A DNA stretch of 64,000 nucleotides from Cannabis sativa (taxonomy: Eukaryota > Streptophyta > Magnoliopsida > Rosales > Cannabaceae), in assembly GCF_029168945.1 (NCBI RefSeq), contig NC_083604.1, positions 47,177,686 through 47,241,685 of the forward strand, written 5' to 3'. Below, one piece after another: positions 1 to 11,563 of the stretch (within the stretch, counting starts at the first letter, position 1; each line of letters starts with the position of its first letter). The notes below the pieces were generated by a model, which was given only the letters and a program-made list of their open reading frames with translations, was not told where the DNA came from and did no database searches. The translations under genes were made by a program, and so were the position numbers.

Positions 1-111
1 CATGAAATAAATCATGTGAACCATGCAACATTAAATGTTATTTCTGATCTATATTAATAAGTAAATCTGATTATATTGAAATGAGCTTTATTTAGGGCAT
101 AAAACCCAACA
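1..111 (-). repeat. 3' LTR of LARD-1, inner end only
   Basis: On the minus strand this begins TGTTGGGTTTTATGCCC and runs off the left edge of the window. It ends on the plus strand with CCCAACA at 105-111, the conserved terminus shared by all LARD-family LTRs here. Confidence 0.9.
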
Positions 112-124
112 AACTCCCACTTGC
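112..124 (-). promoter_or_regulatory. Polypurine tract of LARD-1
   Basis: On the minus strand the sequence directly before the 3' LTR is GCAAGTGGGAGTT, a purine-rich stretch of the type that primes plus-strand DNA synthesis in Copia elements. Confidence 0.7.
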
Positions 125-3100
125 ACTAATATAAAACAAAAAGTGCGTTTCAAATAATCTCAACACCTTGATATGCAAATCAAGTGTAGTAGTAGTAAAC
201 TCCTCGTAATAGGATCTGAAAGGTTGAATTATACACAACCTTTTCTCCACCATTACTCTTCCTTTAATCACAAAATCATTGATAATGTGAAATTCCTCTC
301 TATATGTCTACTCTCTTGGGATACTGGATTCTATACCTTTGGCAACTACTTTTGGTTAATCAGGAAATTAACACTAGTAGTTTAAGGCAATTTGGAATGG
401 TGCCAAAGATGTATAGAACTTTCCTTAGACTGAATAAGTACATTTCCTGCAGCTTTAACATTCAGTCCCTCTCTAGTAGACCTAGAGACTTCAGATAGGT
501 TTTTACACTTCTCCAAAATCACTATTCCACCCCCAGAGTAATCACCATCTTATCAGAAATATTTACTAGCACATAGGCAAATTTCGAAATCTGATATGGT
601 GTAGTCTAAGAGTTTTAAACACACCCTTATAGACTAACATATAGTTCCTCTTCTTTATCTTAGGATTTACTTGATTGTCTTCCAATATTCTTCTCCTGGA
701 TTAATCTGATACCTACTCATTACTCCCACTCAACAGCAGATGTCTGGTCTAAGGCATACAAAAGCATATCTAAGACCTCTCACTGTTGATATAAGAAATT
801 CTTTCATGGCTTTATCTTTTCTGGAATAGTTAAGACTTTTCCTTAGATAAATAAAATCTATACCTAAGAAGTTTTAATCTTCTATAGATTGCCATTAGAA
901 AGAAAATGCTTCAGCATCTTACTAAAGTAACCTGCTTGCATTAGAGTAAGTAATTACCAGGTATACCACAAGCCATAGGTTTAGATAAACTCAAACCTAT
1001 AATACTAGGAACAGGAAGTTCGTTAAGTCCATTGAATAGACATATAAACGAAAATTTCCTTTTATGTCCTTGTAATAGAAAACTTTAGGTTATTCCATGT
1101 GAATGGATTAAACCATAGTTCTATTGGCTTTCTTCTTAGTTTCTTATCTTGACAATCCATTACTTGTTTAAACTCACAATGGATTTTAATCACTAGTGTC
1201 TCCCAAGTCATAAGAAGGTGAGTTCCTAGAAACTCTCCCACTACGACAAGGTACCGTGAATTATGTCGAAGAAAATTAAATGGTATTGGTCTCTTCGGTT
1301 CTGACAAGACAACAGAGGCAGTGGGATCATCATATGTTATATAAGATGATAGAACACTTTTGGAATCAAGAAAAATATCTCCTTTATTTGCTACTTGTTT
1401 TCAGACTGAGTCATTATCTTAGAAAAGTAGTATTTGTTTGAACAAACACTTTCTTATCTATTGACAATGGGATAGTCCACCCCTAATAACTTAGAAAAGC
1501 TAACAAACCATGGTTAATGGTTCTAGCTTTTCTTAAGATTTTGATTAGGTCATCCATGAATCTAGTAATGATTTACATTAAGTATACAACCATTACATCA
1601 TTCTGAAATTGTATTACCATAGAAGGAATTAGGCAACGACTAGTAACTAATCATCAACATGCAACTCGAAATTTCTGGGGAGGTAAGTTTGGATATAATT
1701 CAAAAATCAATTTAATGATCTTTGAACTGCATATCTACTAACTATTTCTCCACCCCTATCAGTTCGCAAGATCTTTAACCACTTACCTTAATGGTTTTAA
1801 CCATTGCTAGAAATTAATGAAATTTTTAAACATTTCAAATTTCTGTGCTAAAGGTATAATCTAGAGTGATCGTTTTAAGAATACAACGAAAAACTCATAT
1901 CCACCCCTGAATGTACATCCATCTGCGAATGAGATGAACTACTTTCAGTGGATATAGGCATATTAACTCTTTGCAGAGATTGATCTTGTCAAATCCACTA
2001 TGAACAAGATACAAATGCCATAGATTAAAAAAATGTGGTAGTGTCTATGATGACATAGGTTTAGTTACATCAAAGAGTTCTTAGAATACTGCAAGTGGAT
2101 CCTGCTCACAGAATACCTAACTCATATTCCATACAGTTTTAATCCATTAATAGAAGATGGATATTAAACACTTGAGAAAGTGTAACTGTATTGTATCTGG
2201 AGTTAGAAATATAAGAAAATTTCTGTTTGGATTCTAAAATTAAAGTCAAAGACTTAAATTCAACCAAATATAATGAGTAATTCTTTCTTGGACCACCACT
2301 ACTAATACAAACTCTAAGTTAGATTTGCCCATACAAGTAGGAGATTTCTAAGATTGAGGATTTATATCAATTGGGAATAGAATTTCGGGATTATAATCAT
2401 ATGCGTCATTTAATTTCTTAAGAGAAAATATAGAATGACATGAAATGATTTATAGACCATTCATCCAATGATATGTTATTAAGCTAATTCAAAATGAATA
2501 AGCTAAGAGGAATTAGGATAATTTCGTTTAAAATAAGAATCCAACGATGCTTCGATTGGCGAAAGTCAAAGTAATCTTATTTATATAATCTTCTTGTTTC
2601 ATATCGTAAAAATACTAGTCTAAGGTCTCATCAATTGATGAACAGCTAGATGTCGCATATACAATATTTATCTTTCGAGATCTAACACTATTATGAATGT
2701 CTAATGGTGAAAATCCACTAGGGATTTATCTCATTAGATAAACAAGCCAAGTTAGACCAACAATGAAGATTCGAAATTAAACTACAACTTAATAACAGAA
2801 AATAACATGGTTCAATATAAATTCATACACAATTCAGAAATTATAAGCATATAGCAAGTAGGAATGACAAGTGAAAATACTAAAACATACAATCCTAAAT
2901 AATTTCCAAGGTTTTTCAACAAACTGATACAGTGTCCCGTTTAGGCGAGAGTCAAAGCATCATCCATTGAATAGAGTTTTCAGCTCATCTAAAATGATAA
3001 CCATTCTAGGAACCTTTTATTCGATCAAGATTGGAATTCAGCGTTGTCCCGTTTAGGCGAGAGTCAAGGCAATTCTATCTTATGAGCTTCCACCATTGTT

Positions 3101-3240
3101 TCATAATTTGCAAGTCAAGTATGGTCGCCACCATTATGGTGATCCATACCATACAAAACACTTACAAACTACTTATCATGCGAGGTTAAACGGTGCGAAA
3201 TTGCTAATGAACGTTCCTCCATTAGGGAGGATTACTCACT
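112..3240 (-). pseudogene. Decayed Copia-type gag-pol remnant of LARD-1
   Basis: This region is the inverted counterpart of 60860-64000, where Copia motifs can still be read on the plus strand (pre-integrase LWH, integrase LPNSFYG, reverse transcriptase LRPDT and RNase H-end SDPITR relics). Here the longest open stretch is 1062-1307, which carries a relic of the integrase-RT linker (SEPKRP near its start, RYLVVVGE). Stops and frameshifts are everywhere, so no protein is made. No gag domain could be recognised between about 2300 and 3240. I call it Copia from the order of motifs in the sister copy; that is an inference for this copy. Confidence 0.6.
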
Positions 3241-3249
3241 AAAACAAAC

Positions 3250-6200
3250 GCGGTGTAAAACCCACAATGGAGATCGAATATCTTAATAATAATCAAGCTC
3301 ATTATTTAAAGTGAGTTGTATTTTCTTTGAGTCTCTCTATTTATTGTATTTATTTTAAATATATATTTATTTAATTAAAATTTCCAATTTAGAATGAAAG
3401 AATTCTAAATATAAATTTTAATTTAATATTTATAAATTTTACTTAGATGGATATGAAAATAACATGAATTATTTCCATCTTAGTAATAATTTCCAATAAA
3501 TATTTAGAAAAAATATTTAAGTTGTTACAAAATTAATTTAAATTAATTTACAACTCAAATTTAATTTTCTATAAATATATATTGCATTTCGAAAAATTAA
3601 AGTATTCAAGGATAAAATTTTCAAAAATGCATATTAAAATAAAAAATAAATCCTGGAAAAATTATTCTAATTTAATGTTGGCCCAAAATTAATTAATAAA
3701 ATTAATTTACAACAAAAAATATAATTTTCCTATTTAATTAAATATATAAGAAAAATTTCAAATATTTAAGTATGATGATGAAAATCAACTTAAATATTAA
3801 TTTTCTATTTAATTAAATACACTAGAAAAATACTTCAAGCAAAAATATCATCTATCTAGATTTTCCTTTGACTAATTAATTCAATTTCTAATAATATACT
3901 TTAATTCAATTTATTTTAAATTAATCAATAAATGAAAAAATCATTGATTTAAGTTGATCCAAGAATTAATTAAAATAATTAATTTACAACTTAATCTATT
4001 TTCAAGATAAAATTCAAAATTCTAGCATTTAAGAAATGCAATTTCGAAAATTGATTAATAAAATAAAGAAAAAAATATATTTTGAAAATTATTTAAATTT
4101 AGTTGAAAAATTAAATTTCAACTAAAAATAATTTTCTATTTAATTAAATGTCATGAAAAAGAAATATTTAAGTATGATGATAAAAATCAACTTAGATATT
4201 TAATTTTCAAATTAATTAAATGTATTAAATTCAAGAAATAAATAATTAAGTGTAGAGAAGGCTTAATTATTAATCTCTAGTTTAATACTAGGAAAAAATA
4301 TACTTTAAATAAATTGTACCAAAATTAATTATTTAAATAATTAATTTCACAATGTATAATATTTTCCTATTTAATATTAGAAATAATAAGTAGTTTAGAA
4401 ATAACTATCTAGAAAATATCTTATTTGCCTAAGTATCTTTTCCACAAAATTTGAAAAAATATCTAATTTAAGTTGTATTAGAAAAAAATCTAGAACTTAA
4501 ATATTTTTCAAATTTAAATTTAATTAAATATCAAAAATTAAGTTGTAACCACTTAATTTGAAAATATTCCATTTTAAGTTAATATTCGAAAAGATATTAA
4601 CTTAAAAAATATCTAAAGAATTTTAATAACCAATGCCTAAAATTCTTCAACTTAATTTTGAAATTTTGAATTCAAAAGATATTCAGATTTAAGTTGGTTA
4701 GTTGAAGATAACTAAATATCAACTTAAATAGGAATATTTAATGAAAAATTTAAATTAAGTTCCAGAAAGAATCTAGATGGTTATAATTCTATATTTAATT
4801 AAATACAAGAAAATACATATAGTTTAGCTTAGAATAAAAAATAATTCTTTAAACTATATTTTTCTTAAATTAATTTCAAAATAAATGAAATTAATTATGT
4901 TGCTAATCAATTTTATTAGGTTAAACTAGTGTAATTAACCTAGTACAGTTGTTCAAATCAGGCAAATGGGCCTTTACAATTGGGGTGGTTTGTGTGAGGG
5001 GGTGCTGGGTTCAGTATATCGTACTCACTTCTATGGCTCCCAACTCTCACACAAGGCCCAAAAGAGAGGAATTTAACCTTAATAAGAACAACTGTTATTA
5101 ATTGAATAGGCCCAAAAACTAAATGGGCCTAAATAAATTCTATCAAGAACTATGATAATTTATTTTAGCAACATTAACCTATATGCATCTATAATAAAAT
5201 TAAACACATAGGCTCACACAGGCACACTTTGGATGGGTCCTATCATGTTGCTAGGTCATACACAGATGAAAGAAGATTGTAAATATACCTGTTACAAATT
5301 ATTATCTTGACCAAGGGAGCCATCAGATCATTAGATATGGCAAAAAGTAACCATGGCTATTTGCAATCAAGTAATAATAGGTTTTGAAAACTTACACACA
5401 AGCTAAAACACATACTCCTGTAACAAGGTTAGTTGGATAGTTGGAAGTAGGATTTATTTAATTTTAAATTAAATAATTAATTTCGAAATATTATTAAATA
5501 TTTAAATTTAAAATTAAACCTACAATTTTGAAAAATTAGGTTTGAACCAACCTAAATATCATTTCAAAAATTTGCTAACTACTTTTAAATTTTAAATATT
5601 ATTTTATAAATAAAAATTAAATAAAAAATTAGAAAAGATAAATAAATATCTTTTTCAAATTTTAAATGTAATTTAAATAAATAAAATAACAAAATTTAAA
5701 AATTAGCAAAATATCTTATATCTATTTAAAATTACATGATTATAAATATCTTATTTTAAATTTAAATAAGGTCAAAATATCTAAAAAGATTTAAAAAAAA
5801 ATCTTAAAAGATAAGATATTTTTAAATATCTTAAAATATATTATAAATATCTTTAAAAGATATTATAAATATCTTAAAAGATAAGATATTTTTAAATATC
5901 TTAAAAGATATTATAATTATCTTAAAAGATATTATAAATATCTTAAAAAATATGACCTTAAATTTTAAAAAAATATAATCAAATTTAAAAATAAGATAGA
6001 TTTTTAAGCAAAAAGATAAATACTAATTCTATTCAAATTCAAATTACACTAATATCTTGAATTAAATTAAAAAAAAATTAAATTAATTCAAAATGATAAT
6101 TAGAATTGAATTAGGAATAGTAATAGTATATATACAAAACCATACAAAAAATTGGAAGCTAATTCCATGAAAAAGTATGAAAAATTGAAGAAAAAAGGAA

Positions 6201-6250
6201 AAATTCGAAACTGTACGGACAGTTCTGCGATCATGCGAAACTATCAAGAC
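3250..6250. repeat. AT-rich non-coding interior of LARD-1
   Basis: About 3 kb of very AT-rich sequence dominated by short runs such as TTAATTTAAAT and AAATATCTT. I see no ORF, promoter or RNA gene. The only less AT-rich segment, about 4960-5430, is conserved in inverted form at 58640-59160 in LARD-2. The stretch 5755-5960 is a nest of short palindromes. Confidence 0.8.
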
Positions 6251-6513
6251 AAATTTCCCGATTTTGTCAAATCTTCAAAAAATCATAACTAATTCAAATA
6301 AAATCCAAATTGAGTTCTGTAAAAGGCTAACTTGCTTAATTTTTTCCATACTATCCAATAAAAATAATTCCAGAGATAAAATCGTAATTATTTTGCACGA
6401 AAATTTCACAAACATCAATCAATCATCAAATAACACTCAATACAACATGATACCATCCAAAGAACATACAAACAATCGTTTTAAAGTCCAAATTTCTTGC
6501 AAGTAAATCAATT

Positions 6514-6531
6514 ACCATGGCTCTGAGGCCA
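6514..6531 (-). promoter_or_regulatory. Primer-binding-like site of LARD-1
   Basis: On the minus strand two bases after the 5' LTR reads TGGCCTCAGAGCCATGGT. It resembles the initiator-Met tRNA site TGGTATCAGAGC except for two changed bases (TA to CC), a change shared with LARD-2. Confidence 0.65.
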
Positions 6532-6533
6532 GT

Positions 6534-8426
6534 TGTTAGAAATTATTTTACCAGGATCTTAGATCTACTCACAAGTATGTTTATTAACATCCTAAATAAG
6601 AACTTTCTAAAACGATAAATTAAACACATATAAAGTTTAAGAAACCTTACATTGGGTGCAGCGGAATATAATGACTCCTTCCGTTCAGATATCTAGCCCT
6701 TGACTCCTTTCTGTAGCAGAGCATTATCAATATCTGAACCTGGATCTCTTTCTCTGAATCTTTGATGCTGAAACTCCTTTGCTGATGATCTTTCTTCACG
6801 ATCTTCCTCACTATGATTAAGGTATCACTTGATGTGTGTGGGCACTACTCAAACACTAAGGAATTTCGAAATTTCAATGGAAGAAGAGAGAGAGTGGTCA
6901 GCTAAAGATAGGGAGAGAGAAGGCTCAGTTTTTCTGAATAGAAAAAGTCTGAAGAAAAGTATTATTTTTCTGAAGCCTTCACTATCTATTTATAGCATTC
7001 CACTAGGGTTAGATTTGAATTATATGGCATTAAAATAATGAAAAAATCAACTTAAAATAGCTACATAGGTGGCCGGCCATAGCATTAGTGGATTGGGCCT
7101 TGGGCTTTGCAATTTTGCAATTTTAACACCTTTTGTATCTGATTTTCTCAAAAATGCCAATTTCCTAATTCAAACATTTAAATGCCAATTCTAACTATTT
7201 AATAACTATAAATAATTATTAAATAATATTGTCATTTATCATATTTATTAATTGAACCATACAAAGTATCATAATTAACAAATATGCCCCTATAAACTCT
7301 TTCTTTACAATTTCGCCCTTACTTAGTGAAAAATTCACAAATAGACATAGTCTAATTTGAGAATTATAATTGATTAATCAAAACCAATTACATGAGTCTT
7401 ACAAGCAATATTATCTCAACTAGTGGGGGGACCATGGGTCTATATAACCGAGCTTCCAATAAGTAGATCAAGAATTTAGCACTAAAATTCACTAACTTAT
7501 TAATTCTTCGTTGAATCCACGCATAGAACTTAGAATTGCACTCTCAGTATATAGAATGCTCTATATGTTCCACCATATAGACACATCATTAGTTATCCAT
7601 TGTTATAATCCTAATGTGATCAATGATCCTCTATATGAATGATCTACACTGTAAAGGGATTAAATTACCGTTACACCCTACAATGTATTTATTCCTTAAA
7701 ACACTTGACCCCGTATAAATGATATTTCAGCTTATGTGAAATGAGTACTCCACCATTTATGTTCGTTTGGTCAAGCTCGAAGGAGATCATCCTTTGCTTA
7801 CTATTCGCCAGATAGAAGCTATAGATTCCATGTTTATGATAGCGCTCCCACTCAATTGCACTACCGTGTTCCCAAAATGTACGTATCACCCTGACCTAAA
7901 AGTGGGCTTAACTAACAAATCAAATAACACGAGTAGCCTCTCAAGATTGAGCCTAATCATAACAGGATTAAGAACATTTGATCTAGGATCAACTAGGCGA
8001 TATTGACTTGAATAGATATTACGGTAAGTTTAATAAATCTAAGTCAAAGTTCAATATCGGTCCCTTCCGATGCATACTCCATGCATCCAACCTGAGCTTT
8101 ACTTTAACTAATGTTCTGGAAAGAACATAGTATTTCTCCAAATACAAGTAAACTCTTGTTGTAGATTATCATATCAGTAAAACCCTATGTCTGATAAATC
8201 TAGGAAACTTTATTCACATAGTCATGTTTACTTTCTAATGTGTTGACGGCACAATAAACAGGATCAAGTATGTGAAAAGGGTTTCAGATGAATTTATACA
8301 TTATGTACATATAATCATGAAATAAATCATGTGAACCATGCAACATTAAATGTTATTTCTGATCTATATTAATAAGTAAATCTGATTATATTGAAATGAG
8401 TTTTATTTAGGGCATAAAACCCAACA
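6534..8426 (-). repeat. 5' LTR of LARD-1 (1893 bp)
   Basis: The LTR is bounded by TGTTAGAAATT at 6534 and CCCAACA at 8420-8426 on the plus strand, giving TG..CA ends on the coding strand apart from local drift. It aligns over its whole length with the solo LTR 50206-52103 and, inverted, with 52442-54372. A TATA box (TATAAATA on the minus strand) lies at 6987-6994, so transcription would start near 6960 and read leftwards. Open reading frames seen inside it (for example 7767-8006) recur in other LTR copies but look like chance. Confidence 0.9.
6987..6994 (-). promoter_or_regulatory. TATA box of the LARD-1 5' LTR
   Basis: Minus-strand TATAAATA inside CTATAAATAGATAGTG, conserved at the same LTR position in the other copies (50665-50672, 32354-32361, 32987-32994, 53922-53929). 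Confidence 0.7.
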
Positions 8427-9350
8427 GATAAATGTTTCTTTATGCCTATAAAAGCTTCCTAGCATTCTTCTGTTCTTTCAAACATTTTATTTCCTCGTAA
8501 CACATTAAAGAATGGTAGACATTTATTTGTTGATTTTGAAATAAATATGTTTAATGCTGCCATTCTTCCTGTTAAGGCTTGGACTTCTTTCAGTTTTGTT
8601 GGTGAAGGCATCTCTATTAAGGCCTTGAATTTTTCTAGATTTGCCTCAATTCTCCAGGCATTAACTATGAAACCAAGGAACTTTCCCGAGGAAACTCAAA
8701 AAGAACACTTCTTCGGGTTAAGCTTCATATTGTACTTTCTAAGTATTCCAAAGCATTCTGCGAGGTCTTTTGTATGATCTTCACATTTTACCGACTTTAC
8801 TAACATATCATCGACATAGACTTCCATATTTCTTCCAATTTTCTTTTCGAACATCCCATTCACTAGTCGCTGATATGTTGCCCCAACATTCTTTAAACCA
8901 AATGGCATGACTTTGTAACAATAAAGTCCCATGCTGGTCACAAAACTTGTATGTTCTTGATCAGGGACATGCATTTTGATATGGTTATATCCAGAATATG
9001 TGTCCATGAATGTCATCAGCTCGTGTCCTAAAGTTGCATCCACCAACTGGTCAATCCTTGGTAGTCGAAAACAATCTTTTGGACACGCTTTATTTAAGTT
9101 TGAAAAATCAATACAAGTCCCCCATGTGCCGATTGATTTCAGAACAAGAATAGGATTTGAAATCCACGAGGGGTAGAAGGCCTCATGTATGAAATCATTG
9201 GTTAATAACTCTTCCACTTCTTCTTTAAGTGCCCCTTGCCTCTCAGAATCTAAGGGTTGCCTTTTCTCCCTTTTTGCCGGATAATTTGGGTCGATATTCA
9301 AATGATGGAAAATCACTTTAGGTTCAATCCCTATCATATATGAATGGGTC
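8427..9350 (-). pseudogene. Tat-A reverse transcriptase fragment
   Basis: The open part 8696-9337 encodes a Ty3/Gypsy reverse transcriptase: the fingers motif FYPSWISNPILVLK, the KACPKDCFRLPRIDQLVDAT segment and the active-site YVDDMLVKS, a spelling typical of the Tat lineage. It is closely related to the Tat-B enzyme at 34981-36027. Downstream, 8427-8695 still reads as the RT connection region (the equivalent in Tat-B is FLGFIVNARGIEANLEKI) but in disrupted frame, and it ends abruptly at the LARD-1 LTR at 8427. The C-terminal RNase H and integrase are therefore outside the window. One stop-free RT core is preserved, but no complete pol exists. Confidence 0.85.
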
Positions 9351-9615
9351 CAGGAAAATTGATCCTAGTTTTCCTTTGAAAAGTTTGTTAACTGCTATTT
9401 TAGTTTTTCATCCAAATTTTTCCCAATAAACACACATTTAATGGGATTGTCTGGATCTAAAACAACTTCTTCCAGTTCTTCAATTTGTTTTTAACTGGTT
9501 TTTCTCGTCTTGGATTCTAGCGTTTAGATCCTATTCTTTCTTCTCCCCTTCTTCTGTTATGACCACCATTAATTGATGGTTGGCTCTTATATTTTGAAGT
9601 TTTATGCGATTACAT

Positions 9616-10048
9616 TCACGAGCCAACAACTACTCGCCTCGCACTACACCTACTTCTGCTAGTGTTTGGAATTTTAGAGATAAGTGTTTGATTGAATTGA
9701 CTGCCCAGTCCAATCAATGCAGGGTGACCCATTAATATGTTATAAACTAATGGTAGATCAACAACTAAGAAGTCTTGCATCAATGTTGTAGATAATGGTG
9801 GCTCTCCTACAGTTAATGGGAGTCCAATGATGCCTTGACTGGCGACACTATCATCAGTAAATCCGCATAAGCTCACCATGCAAGGTTTTTTAACTTTGCA
9901 TTTTGTAGCCCCATTTTCTTCAACGGACCTTTTTAAAGGATATTAAATGTGCTTTCATTATCCACCAACACTCTCTTGATTCTCTTGTTGGCGAGTGAAA
10001 CTATAATGAAGAGAGGATCAACATCTGGATACCTCACATGTTTCGTAT
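9616..10048 (-). pseudogene. Tat-A aspartic protease, C-terminal part
   Basis: The frame 9616-9879 contains a segment around [20 protein letters not shown], which matches the flap-to-C-terminus part of Tat proteases (usual form YNVILGRP). Upstream, 9880-10048 reads on into [12 protein letters not shown], where the catalytic D-S/T-G motif is expected; here it is D-N-E, so the active site looks lost or diverged. The frame continues across the CACTA insertion into 11564, where EEPLIIFLEE joins to DTKHVRYPD. 9351-9615 is the less conserved protease-RT linker. Confidence 0.7.
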
Positions 10049-10051
10049 CTT

Positions 10052-11560
10052 CACTACTACAAATAATCCTTTCTATGTCCCTTTTTCAAGTCCAACAACA
10101 ATAGTTTTGGACATAAATTTTTTTAGAGAGTTTTCTAGTCCAATATTATTGGAGTAGGAAAAAAAAATTCATGTCCAATAATTTTAAACTAGAAAAATAA
10201 TAAGGGACGTGATATATATATATAATTTTGAAACCCAAACACACACATGTCTAGTCCAGCTTTACTGGACGTGTCATTCATTAAAAAAATTATCAACTTT
10301 ATTTTTTAAAAAATAAAAATAGAAAAACAACTTATTACACACTTTTATAAATATATTGCTTATTGTTATTATATTTATTACATATAAATATATGTCTTTC
10401 TCTTTTTTTAAATTCTAACCCTAAAATAAAAATCCTACCCAACCATCTTTTTCTCTCACTCACCAACTCATTCTCTCTTTCTTCTGTAGGTGCGGCACCG
10501 AAGCCAAGTAAAATTCTCGGCACTCTCTTCGACATCACTCTCTTTGTCATCCCGTCGATCTCTTTGTGATGTCTCTTCGTCCGTCCGTCTCTTCGTTCCG
10601 CCCAATCTCTCTATCTATCTATCATTCCATCACCAGCGTCGCCTAGGTCCGTCCGAGACCACTACCATCTCCATATATAGCTGATCTCTCTCCCTCCCAT
10701 TTGTCTTGCTCGTCTCTCTCTCCCTGCGCAGCCAAGGTTAAAAATCCAAGCTCCGCCTCTCTCCACTGATTCGGTGTTCAATATATATATCTCTATTTTT
10801 CTATTTTCATAGTTTCTCTCTCTTATTTGTGCAAGGGTTGAGGCGTGGGTTTAAGAAGATTTGAACTCCATTGTGGTTGCGCGTTGCTCGCTGTCGACGG
10901 CCGTTGTTGGCAGTGGTTCAAAGTTCTATTGTTGTGGTTCATTGTTTTTTGGTCTTGCAGTGGTTTTTTTTTTTCGTTCTTGTTGTTGTGGTGGTTTCAA
11001 ATCTAAGTAGTTTGCATCAATGATTCATTTTGTTATAAAGGAATTTGTGTAATGTTTTTTTGTTCATTATTTTTGCATTTTGGGTATTTTGATTCATTGT
11101 CCAATGTTTGTATCTATGTAATTTAAATTTTTTTTTAATTTAAACTTTTATATTTTGTATATATTTTTTAATGTAATTACTACTACTTTTTAATAATACG
11201 TTAAAGAATGGTAACAATTAAAAATATTTTATATATTTATTGATTTATGTATAGTAATTGTGTAATAAATTTATATAAGGCTTTAAAATATAAATATGGA
11301 AATTATTTAATATTATTTATTTAAAATATTTATTATTTATTTTTTTAAAAAAAATAGTGATTATTGCATTTCAAGTCCAACAATGGTGGACATTAAACAC
11401 CAGTCCACTTTCAAGTCTAGTTTTGTTTTCTAGTCCAATAATGTTGGACTTGAAAAATACTCTTTTTATGTCCCTGGATATTATATCCAACACAAAATGG
11501 AGTCGAATGACTTATTAAGTCCAACCTTGATGGACTTAAAATGGAGTTTTTGCAGAAGTG
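10052..11560. mobile_element. Non-autonomous CACTA (En/Spm-type) DNA transposon
   Basis: The left end is CACTACTACAAATAATCC and the right end, read inverted, is CACTTCTGCAAAAACTCC. It is flanked by the 3 bp duplication CTT (10049-10051 and 11561-11563), the size expected for CACTA elements. Both ends carry several copies of an inverted motif of the form AGTCCAACA..TGTTGGACT, as expected for subterminal transposase-binding repeats. No transposase is encoded. Removing the 1509 bp plus one CTT restores a continuous Tat protease reading frame, which confirms the boundaries. The central part (about 10440-11060) is less AT-rich, pyrimidine-rich and UTR-like and may be captured host sequence. Confidence 0.88.
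10440..11060. other. Pyrimidine-rich, UTR-like core of the CACTA element
   Basis: This segment is rich in TCTC and CTCTCT tracts, includes a short CTAT tetranucleotide run near 10612-10623, and is more GC-rich than the rest of the element. It looks like a plant 5' UTR or first exon and intron. Short ORFs exist on both strands (10335-10569, 10490-10684) but none shows a recognisable domain. A captured gene fragment is one reading; an old element-specific leader is another. Confidence 0.35.
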
Positions 11561-11563
11561 CTT

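Larger units (their letters stand above)
1..8426 (-). mobile_element. LARD-1: large Copia-like LTR retrotransposon, decayed, left end outside the window
   Basis: The element reads on the minus strand. Its 5' LTR is 6534-8426, its internal region 112-6533, and 1-111 is the inner end of its 3' LTR. The 111 bases at the window start match 8316-8426 with one visible difference (c/t at position 87), which shows they are the same LTR family. A primer-binding-like site follows the 5' LTR and a purine tract precedes the 3' LTR. No intact gag or pol is present; the 3' half of the interior carries a badly decayed Copia-type pol and the 5' half is AT-rich. The size and lack of coding capacity fit the LARD class (large retrotransposon derivative). 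A second copy lies at 52442-64000 in the opposite orientation. It inserted next to or into Tat-A pol, which begins directly at 8427. Confidence 0.85.

Noticed and set aside
2546..3067. CRISPR-like spaced repeats
   Set aside because: Only three diverged copies with unequal spacing inside a plant retrotransposon; no array structure.
7767..8006. ORF repeated in several LARD LTRs (also 51444-51683 and 52861-53100)
   Set aside because: It recurs because the LTRs are homologous. It has no known domain and varies with the LTR rather than showing protein-level constraint.
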